Positions 37,930 through 49,242 of a stretch of 64,000 bases of DNA are shown piece by piece. Source of the stretch: Nymphaea colorata (taxonomy: Eukaryota > Streptophyta > Magnoliopsida > Nymphaeales > Nymphaeaceae). The first letter of the stretch is position 1, and every line of letters starts with the position of its first letter. The translations under genes and the position numbers were made by a program. Under the pieces are notes generated by a model. That model had not been told where the DNA came from, made no database searches, and was given only the letters and a program-made list of their open reading frames with translations. The DNA lies in contig NC_045147.1 in the NCBI RefSeq assembly GCF_008831285.2, positions 10,287,427 to 10,351,426 on the forward strand, in the 5' to 3' direction.

Positions 37930-38395
37930 ATGGTTAAGGCCAAGCAGTTCCTCGCTATTCTTCTTTTGTCAATATTTTTCCTGCTTGCTTCTTCTTCTGC
38001 TTCAAGACATCATTAGCAGTAAGCATCATAATTCTTCATCTTCATCATCCTTCCGCTCAACTGATGGAACAAACAAATTTTGGCCAATGGGGCACTAACC
38101 AATATTTCTCGTTTAAGAGAATGAGTGCATACTACATGCAGTTAGATCTAACTGAACCTACATCCACCTTAATCTACATCCACCTTAATCATAATGCAAG
38201 ATTTCAAGAGCTACCATAGTCCCATCATCTTCGTTGATGGACTTTTGCACCATTGCCACTGTGGGCAATGACATTTGCAGCTTCCCCTTGTGTGATAAGT
38301 CCTTGCCTTTCCCTGTTCGAGCTAAGGACTTGGTAGACCGGACGACACTCGATAAAAGGTGGGTCAGCTGGGTGCTCAAGGTAGAAACGGATTGA
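37930..38395 (+). pseudogene. Beta-xylosidase exon-1 pseudogene (truncated)
   Basis: It opens like the intact gene at 44920 (MVKAKQFLAILLLS, signal peptide) but meets TAG at 38014-38016 after 28 codons. Small deletions removed part of the His/Ser-rich segment that follows. Roughly 38060-38225 is a foreign insert with a dispersed repeat resembling 3690-3840. Homology resumes at about 38240 (CACCATTGCCACTGTGGGCA, then the [14 protein letters not shown] part of the reading frame) and ends for good at GCTCAAGGT near 38390. Exons 2-6 are missing because the segmental unit ends there. The TATA equivalent has decayed to CATAAATA near 37848. It is non-functional. Confidence 0.9.
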
Positions 38396-38939
38396 AGCAA
38401 ATGACTAGTCAACTAAAAGTTATGGCAGCCAAAAAGATCATCCTTGTTTGGTACCGCCTCCATTCAAGCTTCTCGAAGAAAGTGCAAATTAAATAATAGC
38501 ATTATCTCCATGTTATAATACTGAGAAACTTACAGGAAACTTCTGCCAACGAATTGGACAGCCGGCTCTTTTTGAATGTTTACCACTTTCTCCTGTGACA
38601 GTGACATGAACATGTATTCTCAATTTGCCATGAAAGCGGATGTAGCGCAAAGAAGTTGGAGGCCAAATAAAAAAAGAATCCAATAAAGTGGAAGATGACA
38701 ACAATTCTTTTGTACCGTATTGGAAACAAGTATTTTTCTTAGATGCAGTGATATATATTTCGGTCTTACAATATTGTTTTTTTTTCTTCCCCATTTTGGG
38801 CAAGTGGCAGTCAAGTGGTGGCTGCCCCTTTCACAAGAAAAGAATAAGTCTTTAAAGGAGTTGGTGCTTTAAAAGAGTTGGTGCAACAGTTGGTAGACCG
38901 CCCATCTTCATTTTGAGTGTTTTGGGGTATCAACTACTG

Positions 38940-39097
38940 CAAAGTAAAGAACATAGTTACATAAATGCGCAAATTACAGCTTAACAAGACGACATCCTGA
39001 GAAAGAATAAGAGGTTGGCAAAGTAAAGAACATAGTTACATAAATGCGCAAATTACAGCTTAACAAGACGACATCCTGAGAAAGAAAAAGAGGTTGG
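38940..39097. repeat. 79-bp tandem duplication
   Basis: Two adjacent 79-bp units (38940-39018 and 39019-39097) differ at about one base (GAATAAG against GAAAAAG). Near identity points to a very recent event. The equivalent place in the first unit, near 30850-30930, is not duplicated. Confidence 0.92.
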
Positions 39098-39783
39098 GTT
39101 CGGCTTTTTGCTAGTCAATTATAACACATATAAAAGTGATTGCCAAGTTTTGCAATGTATTTATAAAACTAATAAACCTTGAATGAGAAAGTATAATACA
39201 TAAAAAATAAAAATTCTGATGTTGATTTTATTTAGATATCCAGCCTCTATGTTTCGTTTTTCCTTTTGTTTAATGAGTGATTCTACCTAAGGGTCCGGTA
39301 GATTTCAAGTTTGCTTTAAAAAATAAGGCGGTTCAATTTAAAGATTCTTATTCGATTTTTTGAAAATTCCAGTCAGACCATCCTTTTGCACTCACTTTTG
39401 AGAACAAGCTTCATGCTCTTCATTTTTATTATGACTAAACCTGTGGTTTTTAAACTCAGTTTTGCATAACCATTCCTGTATTTTCTGGTTTTTAAAACTC
39501 AGCGTCCACTACATGGAAAACATCGCCCCTAGGCAGGCCTTCTGGTCGCATTAAAAAAAAAATTAAAATTTTACTTGTAAATTCTAAAAGTATCAGTTCA
39601 ACATATATAAAAAAAAATTAAATTATGTTTCCACTCCTATTAAAATTTTGAAAGTATAATTTGATCCAAAAATTTTCTAACTCTGCCCCTAAGCAATGTT
39701 TGAAAGTTCCATGAAGAGTGAGTTTTAAGTTCGAACTCCAATTTTGAGCAGACTATTGACCTTAATTTCAAAAAATGACTTAG

Positions 39784-39787
<4 letters not shown>

Positions 39788-39820
<33 letters not shown>
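39788..39820. repeat. (TA)n microsatellite
   Basis: A TA run of about 33 bp, the counterpart of 31653-31692 in the first unit. Confidence 0.93.
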
Positions 39821-39824
<4 letters not shown>

Positions 39825-41138
39825 TAGTAAAACATTTTAATTGACATTCTGACTTAACAAGTTAACTGAAGTGATATATTTCCCAAAAATCAGGGACCCA
39901 TTTGCCAAGTGCTTCAAAACTCAGGGGCCCATGCAGTTCTCAGAAAAGTAAAAGTAAGAATTCGCTCCTTTAAGGGGTGTTTGATTATAAACTCCGACTT
40001 AGTTTTAGATCCTACATTCGTTTTAGCATCGGACTCTCCTCTTTCTAATCTTAGATCAGACCAGCTTTGCTAGCAGTCTAAAACAGAGGACCGGGTTTCC
40101 ATGCATGTATCTTATCTTTGGTTGAAAAAAGATAACAATCGACCACTTGAAAAAATGTACAAAGACATCCCCAATTTCCCTTGACTCTTCTAATCGATAT
40201 CGATATCTTTTGTGTTGTTATATTTATTAGGTAGCAGTTCAAATCTGAAAAATGAGACTGTTCATCTGACCCGAGCCGTTCACATGTGGGAACGAACAGA
40301 ACGATTTGTCCTGAACGGGAAAAACTTCTCCTTCTATAACTGTCATTAATGGTGATAGAGACAGACGGCTCCTGCTCCTTTATTTCTGGAGCCCACCGTT
40401 CTTTGGACTCGTTTAAATTAATATCTTCCCTATCATCGTTTTTCCCCTCTGGCTCGCCCCCCACTTTTTCCTCCTTTTCTCACTTGTTTTCAAAGTTGGC
40501 AGCTTTAATTTGCTCGGGTTTCCATAAAGATGCCATCGACCCGATACTTCAACCAGGAGCACCTATCTTCTTAATCACGACTTTGATATCTAGGTCTCTC
40601 AACGTTGTTAAAAGTGTAACGTGAAGTTACTTCCTCGCTACATTTATTTGAAAATTCACGTTGAATATTGGAACTTCCCAGCCAATAGATCTTCTTTAAG
40701 TTGCCTTCCTTACTACGCTTATCATCATTTCAGTAACAGGGACATCAAATTTACGATATATTTTAAAAACTACGATGAGAAGGTAGTCCAAATTCACGTT
40801 ATATATAAAAAGTTATGGATCTGAGGGTTCGACCTTAGATCAGAAGACCACAATGAAACAACCTCACCCTTATATATATATATATATATATTGTATAAAA
40901 GAAACTGCGGATATGATAAGTAGATTTTGTGGTTGTTGTGTTTTCCTCAAGATTTCTTATCCGTACAGTCCATTTGGAAAAGTATGTCCAACATATCAAC
41001 TTTGATCGGAAGGTTCATATATACATATATAAGTCGGCAACCATGTAGCCAGTCAACATACTCAATTGCCTTACGCCTCTCTTTTTTCTCCTACTCTCTT
41101 CCCTTCTCTCCGCCACCCACTTTCTTGTGGGAGGCTGC

Positions 41139-41145
41139 TATATAT
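41139..41145 (+). promoter_or_regulatory. TATA box of PRX-C
   Basis: TATATAT in GCTATATATCAGGAGG lies 72 bp before the ATG, the same spacing and context as in PRX-B. Confidence 0.6.
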
Positions 41146-41217
41146 CAGGAGGCAACCTCATACCAATTGGTCGCGAGTTGAAACCGAATTTCTTAGCTTC
41201 ACCATCATATCAACGCC

Positions 41218-43016
41218 ATGGATGTCAAGTCCTCCCTCCTCCTCCTCCTCCTCCTCCCTCTTCTGCTGCTTCTCCCTTCCAGCCACGCCACTCTCACAGT
41301 CGGTTTCTACAACACCTCATGCCCATCCGCGGAGAGCATCGTCAGGTCCGCCGTCGCAGCAGCCGTGAGTGCAAACCCCGGCATTGCGGCCGGCTTGATC
41401 CGCATGCATTTCCACGACTGCTTTGTCAGGGTAAGTGTCTGCAACTGTGAGAGCTACATAAGCAAATGAACCCACCCTGATTATATATATATATGTAGGC
41501 AGGCAAGAGGGAAACGAATTTTGCAATGGGCTTGGTAGAATTGACATGCACACTAGTAATTTGCAATTGAAGAATTGATGAGAAGTGTGGTCATTCTAAC
41601 GAGGGCATTAGATCAGTCGTTGTTTTAGTTATTTATGGGTAATTGACGTTAAATTGGTTCTTCAGGGCTGCGATGCCTCAGTCATTCTGAGAAACGCCAG
41701 TGGGGGGGAGCGGGACGCCGGCCCGAATGCGAGCCTCCGTGGGTTCGAAGTCATTGACGCGGCCAAAGCCCAGCTCGAGGCAGCGTGCCCCAACACGGTC
41801 TCCTGCGCCGACGTCCTTGCCTTTGCAGCCCGCGACAGTGCGGCACTCGTCGGGAACATCAGCTACCAGATCCCGTCCGGCCGGCGTGACGGACTCATCT
41901 CCAGCGCGTCGGAGGTGGACCTACCCCCGCCGAATGCCGACTTGACTGAGCTCATCCGCAGGTTCGCCGATAAGAACTTGACGGAGCTGGATATGGTGAC
42001 CTTGTCGGGAGCCCACTCGATCGGGGTGGCCGGCTGTGGGTCCTTCAACTTCCGGCTCTTCAACTTCAGCAACACCAGCCAAGTTGACCCAACGCTGGAC
42101 CCCACCTACGCGGCCTTCCTCCGCACTCGGTGCCCCAACGACACCGCCACGGGCACAGTCAACATGGACAGCATCACGCCCAATGTGCTGGACAACAACT
42201 ACTACGTGGGGCTAACCAGGAACCTGGGCCTCTTCTCCTCTGACCAGACCCTCCTCACCACCAACACCTCCAATGCAATGGTGCCTATCTCCACCCTTCT
42301 CTCCCTCTCTTTCTTTCTCCCATTTTATATATATATATATATATGTCAACAGATCAGATAGGATATACCCTAATAACATTTACTTTTTGGGTATTTAAAT
42401 TTGAATTCAGATTCAAATACAAAATATCTGAATCTGAAATCTGATTTCACAATTCGAATCTGATCTAAATCCAATGTTGATGTGTGTATCCTAATATAAT
42501 TTTTGAACCCAATTTAGCCTATTTTCAAAATATATGAGGATTAGATATATGATATTTGTTTAAAAAGAAATTTGATCTGAATCTGTATCTTAGTTCGATC
42601 AGATATTTATGTATATCCAATTGAAAATCTTAATATGATCGGATGTCATTTTCTAAATTCAAAACCAATCCAATTTGTTAATCGGATATTTTTTTTTTTT
42701 ATTAATTCAACTAGATTTTCATACAAATCAGATATATTGATATGCCTATATATATATATATATATGTGTGTGTGAAAAAAAAATGATCAGAATCATGAAT
42801 CACATGTTGTACGTGTCAATACAGGTGATGGAGAATGTAAACAACCCGTCTAGGTGGGCAAGCCTCTTTGCTCAGTCCATGGTGAAGATGGGCGCCATTG
42901 ACGTGCTCACAGGAACACAGGGACAGATCAGGAGGAACTGCAGCGTCGTCAACCCGACCACTGTTGATCTCCTTCTTCCAAAGTCTACAGAGACTTCTCA
43001 AGTTGCCAGCAGCTAA
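41218..43016 (+). CDS. PRX-C: class III secretory peroxidase
   Basis: Exons 41218-41430, 41666-42280 and 42825-43016 give 339 residues. It is the paralog of PRX-B in the second tandem unit. The signal peptide is about 1-24. Distal Arg62 and His66, proximal His188 and eight disulfide cysteines are all intact. Relative to PRX-B it has lost one codon in the signal peptide and three in exon 2, and exon 3 is equal in length and ends SQVASS. Intron 1 is 235 bp. Intron 2 is 544 bp, starts with the weak donor GTGCCT and holds a TCCGAT-rich repeat (42385-42745) and TA runs that PRX-B lacks. AATAAA is at 43129-43134. All key residues are kept, so it is probably an active wall or vacuolar peroxidase. 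Confidence 0.93.
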
Positions 43017-44837
43017 AGGCAGATCAGTTGATTCATCTGCTGAGGGAGACCGTGCGTGTACACAACATATATCCTGATCACCCTGGCTGCTTTAGTCGTC
43101 AGTAATCTTCCATTGTTGGTGTGAGTAAAATAAATTGCAGAGGCAGAGTTAGAAGAGTTAAGTTGTTCTAAGAGGGTCTAGCGAATGCTGCATGCGAGAT
43201 TCTATAGTTTCTCAGTTCTTGAAGTCGTTGTATTCCTATATATATCTAACAGCAACTTTTGGTTTAATGCTTGTGTATTTACATATGGCGGATCTTAAAA
43301 TGGCAATGTTAAATTCGCTCTTTAATGAATGATTTCACGGAAAATGCTCATAAAATCGGGCGAATCCAATCGAAACATGCTTATTTTGAACATGAAGATT
43401 TTTAAAGATTGGATTTTTTTAATTTTCAGAAAAATACAAAAAACAATAAGAGAAAAGTGTGTTAGGCTAATCGGGGGCGGTCAGACGCTGGTTGAACCAG
43501 TCATATTTGACCGAGGGGTACTCATCATACATTTGAGAGACATTTTATATATAAACATGTAAAAATTTAGGGCCTACCAATAAGTAAATGAGAGGATTTT
43601 ATTGGACTGTATAAACATTCAATTGCCAACACATGGTCACATGTATCTCCCTTCCTAAGCTCAGACCCATTCAAATTTAACTAGCAACCAGCCATGCCTA
43701 AGCCCGATCGTATTCCTTACGTTCTGGCGTAACAATTAATACAAGCTGTGCGCTGAATGTTTGATATGAAAAAAACATTTTTTTTTATTGTTAAGTACTT
43801 GTTCTAAGAACGCCATGTTCTTATTCCAAAAGAAGACATACACATAATGTGGATATGATTTTTAAATTCAAAAGATAGACATAATCGCATCATTTTTCTT
43901 ATAAGAAGAATACATTATATATTCAATAGCTGGACATAATCACAAGGTCCTAGCTCACCTCGTTTGTTTCTTTCTTTTGCAAACCGGTGCTGGTTAATGC
44001 TACAATCACGACAGAAAATTTGAACTTTTCGCCTTCTTCAAGTTAAAAGTGTGTTTGGTTGCTTTGTTAAACTGTTTGAGATTCCCCTTCTATTCAAGCC
44101 CTACAGTACCCATTCAAACATGAACTATTTGTTCTTTGATTATTGATCACCAGACTTAGCGCACATCCTGGATGGCATCTTTGGATTTTAATCAGTCGAA
44201 TCCTTTTCAAAATTCAACATCCGTAAAAGATTTTCGAGCAATCAAACACGCCTTAAAAGGTCACAAATGATCTAATCCCCATTAGCCGGTCGGATCGGTC
44301 TTTTGTGACCAAAGTCCTGGCGTTCTAGCTCCTTGAACGATAGAGCTATAACATTAATATCTTTAATCCGAGCCCAACACTACTGGATCCGTCTGGATCC
44401 ATATTATGCCCAATTGGTATCAGCGTGAAAGTGAAACAATATTCCCCAACTTTTATTGTTTTTACCATGTCAAATTTTGTTGACAGTAACTCCTTGTTAC
44501 CACATTTGGCGGAGAAAAGGAAGTTATCTTTGTTTCTAAAAAGAAGGGATCCTGATACGTAAAAACTTAGACCGATAAAGTTGAATTTTCTGAACGATAT
44601 CAATTTCATACCTTTTCTGCTCTCACACACGGTGCATACCCAAATCATAGTCCAAATGAAGAGCATGTATTTAATTCTGCTAAATAAATTGCTGATAATG
44701 ACAAACTGTTGTTTAATGCCTTTCCATATCAAAAGATTTACTATTATCTTCAAGCAACGTTGTTGCCTCTTAAGGAATTTTAGCAGATAAGATTCAACCT
44801 CACGAAGAAGACGATACAGGCCTTTACCATTTCACAA
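43017..44837. other. Interval between PRX-C and beta-xylosidase
   Basis: No gene is seen. This is the second-unit counterpart of 34734-37840, without the copia insertion. It contains the PRX-C 3' UTR, the empty retroelement site (near 43836), a MITE (44049-44252) and the upstream region of the xylosidase, collinear with 37264-37840. A minus-strand open frame at 44346-44753 reads across this upstream DNA and is not conserved at 37356-37556. Confidence 0.7.
44049..44252. mobile_element. Tourist-like MITE, unit-2 copy
   Basis: This is the partner of 37070-37263, with ends GTGTGTTTGGTTGCT and AGCAATCAAACACGCC and TTA on both outer sides. Its presence in both units makes it a marker for dating the duplication. 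Confidence 0.65.
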
Positions 44838-44845
44838 TATAAATA
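44838..44845 (+). promoter_or_regulatory. TATA box of beta-xylosidase
   Basis: TATAAATA lies 74 bp upstream of the ATG. The pseudogene copy at 37.85 kb has CATAAATA at the matching place, so promoter decay accompanied loss of the gene. Confidence 0.65.
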
Positions 44846-44919
44846 AGTGGTTGCTGCAACCAAGTTCTCATTCGAACCTAAGGTTTTCACCATTGTGATT
44901 TACATTGTTTTGTGACACA

Positions 44920-47900
44920 ATGGGTCAGGCCAAGCGGTTCTTCGCTACTCTTCTTTTGTCAATATTTTTCCTGCTTGCTTCTTCTTCTGCTTCAAGACAC
45001 CATGGTTCATCTTCAATTAGAAGCAGACATCATGTTTCTAAGCATCATAATTCTTCGTCTTCATCATCGTTCCCGGAATCTTCATGGAAGAATTTTTTCA
45101 ACATTACCACTGTTTGCAATCAGTCAAGGTTCTCAGACTTGGGCTATGACATGAGCAGCTTCCCCTTCTGTGATAAGTCATTGCCTTTCCCTGTTCGAGC
45201 TAAGGACTTGATAGACCGGATGACACTGGATGAGAAGGTGGCTCAGCTGGGCAATACTGCTCAAGGTGTGCAGAGACTAGGCCTGCCCATGTATGAATGG
45301 TGGTCCGAGGCTCTGCATGGCGTGTCGAACGTCGGTCCGGGGACTCGGTTCGACAATCAAACAGTGCCTGGTGCCACTAGCTTCCCCAATGTCATTCTCA
45401 CTGCTGCTGCCTTCAATGAAACCTTGTGGAAAGTCATTGGTCAGGTACTAACTACCAACAATGAAGCTCATATTGGCTATTATGGTGCTTTCCAATGATG
45501 AAATATACGTTTGAACCATATCTGGAAATGTGGAAATATCTCATTTGAGATGTATAATAATGTATCTGTTTTTGAAGGTACGTAAAATTTTGTGTGCTGA
45601 TCCTTACGTTTATTGTTAAACAAGGGAAAGCTTTTGAAGATCTTGTTCAGACCTTTTTGTGAATTCCTTTCCTTTTTCTTTTGTCACCGTAAGAAAATGG
45701 CAGTTCTTCTATAACTTCCTTATATTTTATTTGTACAGGGTGTCAATTAAGTGGAAAGTAATTGTCAATTACTTTACTGATTTAATCAAGCTAGACTCTA
45801 GGAAGAGATTGGAAAGACAGTTGGTGCATGGATGATATCATCGACATATTCTTTGTAAGCTTAAGTTTTCATTTTGTTATGTCTAAAATTGCAGGCTGTT
45901 TCCACCGAGGCTAGAGCCATGCATAATGTGGGTTTAGCCGGCCTGACCTACTGGAGCCCAAACATCAACGTTGTTAGGGACCCTCGTTGGGGACGGACGC
46001 TTGAGACACCTGGTGAAGATCCATTTGTGGTGGGTCGCTATGCCGTTAACTATGTCAGAGGCTTGCAAGATGTTGAGGGGGCAGAGCAGACTGAGGATCC
46101 CAATTCTAGGCCACTCAAAGTTTCAGCATGCTGCAAGCACTATGCTGCATATGACGTTGATAATTGGATGGGTGTTGATCGCTACCACTTTGATGCTAGG
46201 GTACTAAAATTTTTCCACTTCGTTCACCTTAATTTGCTTATTGTGTTTTAATTTGATGCCAACAATGAATTTTACCTATCTGATTATACAGTCTAAGATT
46301 ACTGATCTTATAAATTCTCTTAATTCATTTCTGCAACCAATAACTTACGTACCACTTAGCTTCTAAATTAGTCAGATATATAATATTTTTTGTTTTGTCC
46401 ATTATCTCCGCTCATCTTTCAGTCGAATTATCGATTCACTTGTTGATGAATTTGGTTTGTGGAATACTGGGTAGGTGACTGAGCAAGATATGGTAGAGAC
46501 CTTCCAACGCCCATTTGAGATGTGTGTGAAGGACGGAGACGTTAGCAGTGTGATGTGCTCCTACAACAGAATTAATGGCATCCCAGCATGTGCTGACCCG
46601 AAGCTTCTCTCTCAGACTATTAGGGGTGAATGGGATCTTCATGGGTAGGCCACTAGTCTTCCGTTTATGTGCTATTTTTCAGCTGTTTCGCTCACAACTA
46701 GTACCCATGTCTGTAAATCGCTTTTCTGACATGTCATTTTTCGTGCTTGATTTCTGTAGATACATCGTCTCTGATTGTGATTCAATAGAGGTCATGCTCC
46801 ATGGCCACAAGTTCCTCCAAGATACAGAGGAGGATGCCATTGCCCAAGCTCTTGCCGCAGGTAACTGTTCAATTGATCATGGAGAAATTATTTGTGTTGT
46901 CACTTCTCCTTTAAGGGGCATTAACTGATCTTCTGATTCCGCCAGGTCTTGACCTTGATTGTGGATCATACTACCCAAAATTTGGCAAGTCTACGGTGTT
47001 GAAGGGCAGAACAAGGGAATCAATCATAGACAAGTCACTGATGAATCTATATGTGGTTTTGATGAGGCTTGGCTTCTTTGATGGCAACCCTCTGTACAAT
47101 TCACTTGGCATGGCTGATGTCTGCAGCAATGAGCACATTGAGTTGGCAAGAGAAGCAGCTAGGGAGGGCATAGTCCTACTCAAGAACAACAACACATTGC
47201 CTCTGATTTCTAGCAAGATCAGGAGCCTGGCCGTTGTTGGTCCACATGCCAACGCCACAACAGTTATGATCGGCAACTATGCCGGCATCCCCTGCGGATA
47301 CTCATCTCCTTTAGATGCCTTATCCAGATACGGTAAGGTTCGGTATGCAACAGGATGCGCTGATGTTATCTGCAGAAACGAGAGCCTCATCTTCCCGGCC
47401 ATGATGGCAGCCAAGCACTCTGATGCAACACTCATTTTTGCTGGTTTGGACCTCACTGTTGAAGCTGAGAGCCTGGACAGAATTGACCTCCTCCTTCCAG
47501 GATATCAAACCCAGATGATCAATCAGGTTGCAGAAGAAGCCAAGGGCCCTGTGATCTTGGTAATCCTTTCTGCAGGAGGTGTTGATATCACTTTTGCTAA
47601 GGATAATCCTAAGATCTCTGCCATTCTCTGGGCTGGATATCCTGGTGAACAAGGTGGCAGTGCTATTGCTGATGTTGTCTTCGGACACTACAATCCAGGT
47701 GCCCTCATGAACAATGCTCATTCATCACTTGATTCATAATTGTATAAATTTGATTTCTGTAGTGAGTCTAATCTTGACATTCTATGGTTTCAGGCGGTCG
47801 ATTGCCGGTAACATGGTACAATGCTGATTATGTTGACCTGCTTCCAATGACATCTTTGAAATTGAGGCCGGTCGATGAGCTCGGTTATCCAGGAAGAACT

Positions 47901-48410
47901 TACAAGTTCTTCAATGGCTCCACTGTATATCCATTTGGGTATGGTCTTAGCTACACCACATTCAACTACACCATCCTTTCTGCAACGAGAGTCCTGAAAG
48001 TTGCAATGGAGCCACACCAGCAATGCAGAACAGTGAGTTATGATCCGGACGTAGCAGTCCCACCCTGTCCTGCTGTACTCGTCGACGAGTCGAGTTGCAA
48101 AGAAGAAATCGACATCCAAGTGCAGGTGGAGAACTCTGGCCAAAGAGATGGAACTATTGTGGTGCTGGTCTACTCTGTGCCTCCTAAGGAGATCTTGGAT
48201 ACTTACATCAAGCAATTGGTTGGATTCCAGAGAGTTTTTGTCCCTGCCGCTAGCAGCAAGACTGCCAAGTTCAGTCTTAACGCCTGCCGCAGTCTGGGGA
48301 TCGTTGATGGCCATGCAAACAGAATTTTGCCGTCGGGACAACATACTATCATCATTGGCAATGATGATGAATCTGTGTCTTTCCCTCTTAATCTCACATT
48401 CCATTACTAA
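44920..48410 (+). CDS. GH3 beta-D-xylosidase / alpha-L-arabinofuranosidase-type enzyme
   Basis: Six exons (44920-45444, 45895-46200, 46475-46644, 46760-46860, 46946-47698, 47794-48410) give 823 residues with GT-AG junctions in consistent phase. It removes xylose (often also arabinose) from wall xylan oligomers in the apoplast. A signal peptide (1 to about 25) is followed by an unusual His/Ser-rich stretch (RHHGSSS...HHNSSSSSS). Then come the GH3 barrel ([60 protein letters not shown]), nucleophile Asp in [15 protein letters not shown], the second domain ([18 protein letters not shown] with the likely acid/base Glu) and the C-terminal fibronectin-like domain ([10 protein letters not shown]). 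The start is the first ATG after the TATA box; the pseudogene shares it. Polyadenylation signals are at 48559 and 48581. Fine specificity is not decided by sequence. Confidence 0.94.
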
Positions 48411-49242
48411 GTTCAGTTCCACAGTAACTGTAGAATAGATTTAGGTTTAGAGCATTCAACCAGCTTGTTGAATTCCGTCTTTATGTTTGGGGTCAACAAC
48501 TAGAGCCTTTTTTGTTTCTTCCTTTTCTTGTTTTTATTCGTTGGCAGAAATTTTTTGGAATAAACTATTGATCAGCTTTCAATAAATATAAACAATTTTT
48601 TTCATTTGTTTCTATTGATATTCATAATTCATGTATCTCTCGTACATTTGTAACATAAAATCAGCCGCATTGCTGAACGGTAAGCATGGTTATGGACTTT
48701 AGTGATACTAGTTCACAAACGCGACCGAAGGTGGCATCACTATAGCATCTTCAGTGATGCATTCAGTCTTGTAGCAGAATAAACTATTGGATTATTCTGC
48801 TAAACTAATCATACCCTGAGTGTTGAAGAACTCTAGCCAGGTTCGTCTCCAAACTTCAACTCGATGTCATTTTAACGACAAAAGAACACCACACCAAGAA
48901 AAAAAAATCATTACAAAATACATAATATTCAGCATCACAGTTATTCCTGTAATTAGCTATTCATGATTCACGCACAAACTTTGGATCACAAACCCGTGAA
49001 ACGCATCTCATGACTCTTGGACATCTTTCCGTAGGCATGTACATTAAGCATGAAATTATTTAATGAGGACTAATGAATCATTAGGGACTCCATGAGTCTA
49101 AGTCCACCTATCACTGTAACTCAATGCAACTGCTATATTTTTGAGAGGCAACCCAATCGTGTGAAGCTCTAACATCAATAAGTCTGAGTTCTATGATTAA
49201 TTAATACTTAGAATGGCCCCTTTGCATATGTAATAAGGAGAC
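48411..49242. other. Convergent intergenic spacer, xylosidase to lipase 1
   Basis: This holds the 3' ends of two genes that face each other. The xylosidase side has AATAAA at 48559 and 48581. From about 48935 the sequence matches 58935 onward beside lipase 2, so the lipase duplication includes some 300 bp of 3' flank. No other feature is seen. Confidence 0.7.

Larger units (their letters stand above)
38396..41138. other. Unit junction and interval upstream of PRX-C
   Basis: No gene is seen. The junction of the two 8-kb units lies at about 38390-38430: pseudogene sequence stops, and DNA matching 30340 onward begins at AAAAAGATCATCCTTG. Also present are a 79-bp tandem duplication (38940-39097), an AT-rich repeat (39505-39690) and TA arrays (39788-39820 and 40871-40891). 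The segment 40230-40570 is conserved with 32420-32780 and 27900-28200. Confidence 0.7.

Noticed and set aside
40078-40464. Minus-strand frame resembling one at 32444-32683 (shared INL.ESK.RWAP and ITINDSYRR)
   Set aside because: The similarity follows from DNA duplication; lengths and frames differ, the third copy at 28 kb does not keep it, and indels are not multiples of three.
47320-48422. Long minus-strand frames opposite the xylosidase exons
   Set aside because: They are shadows of the real GH3 coding exons.
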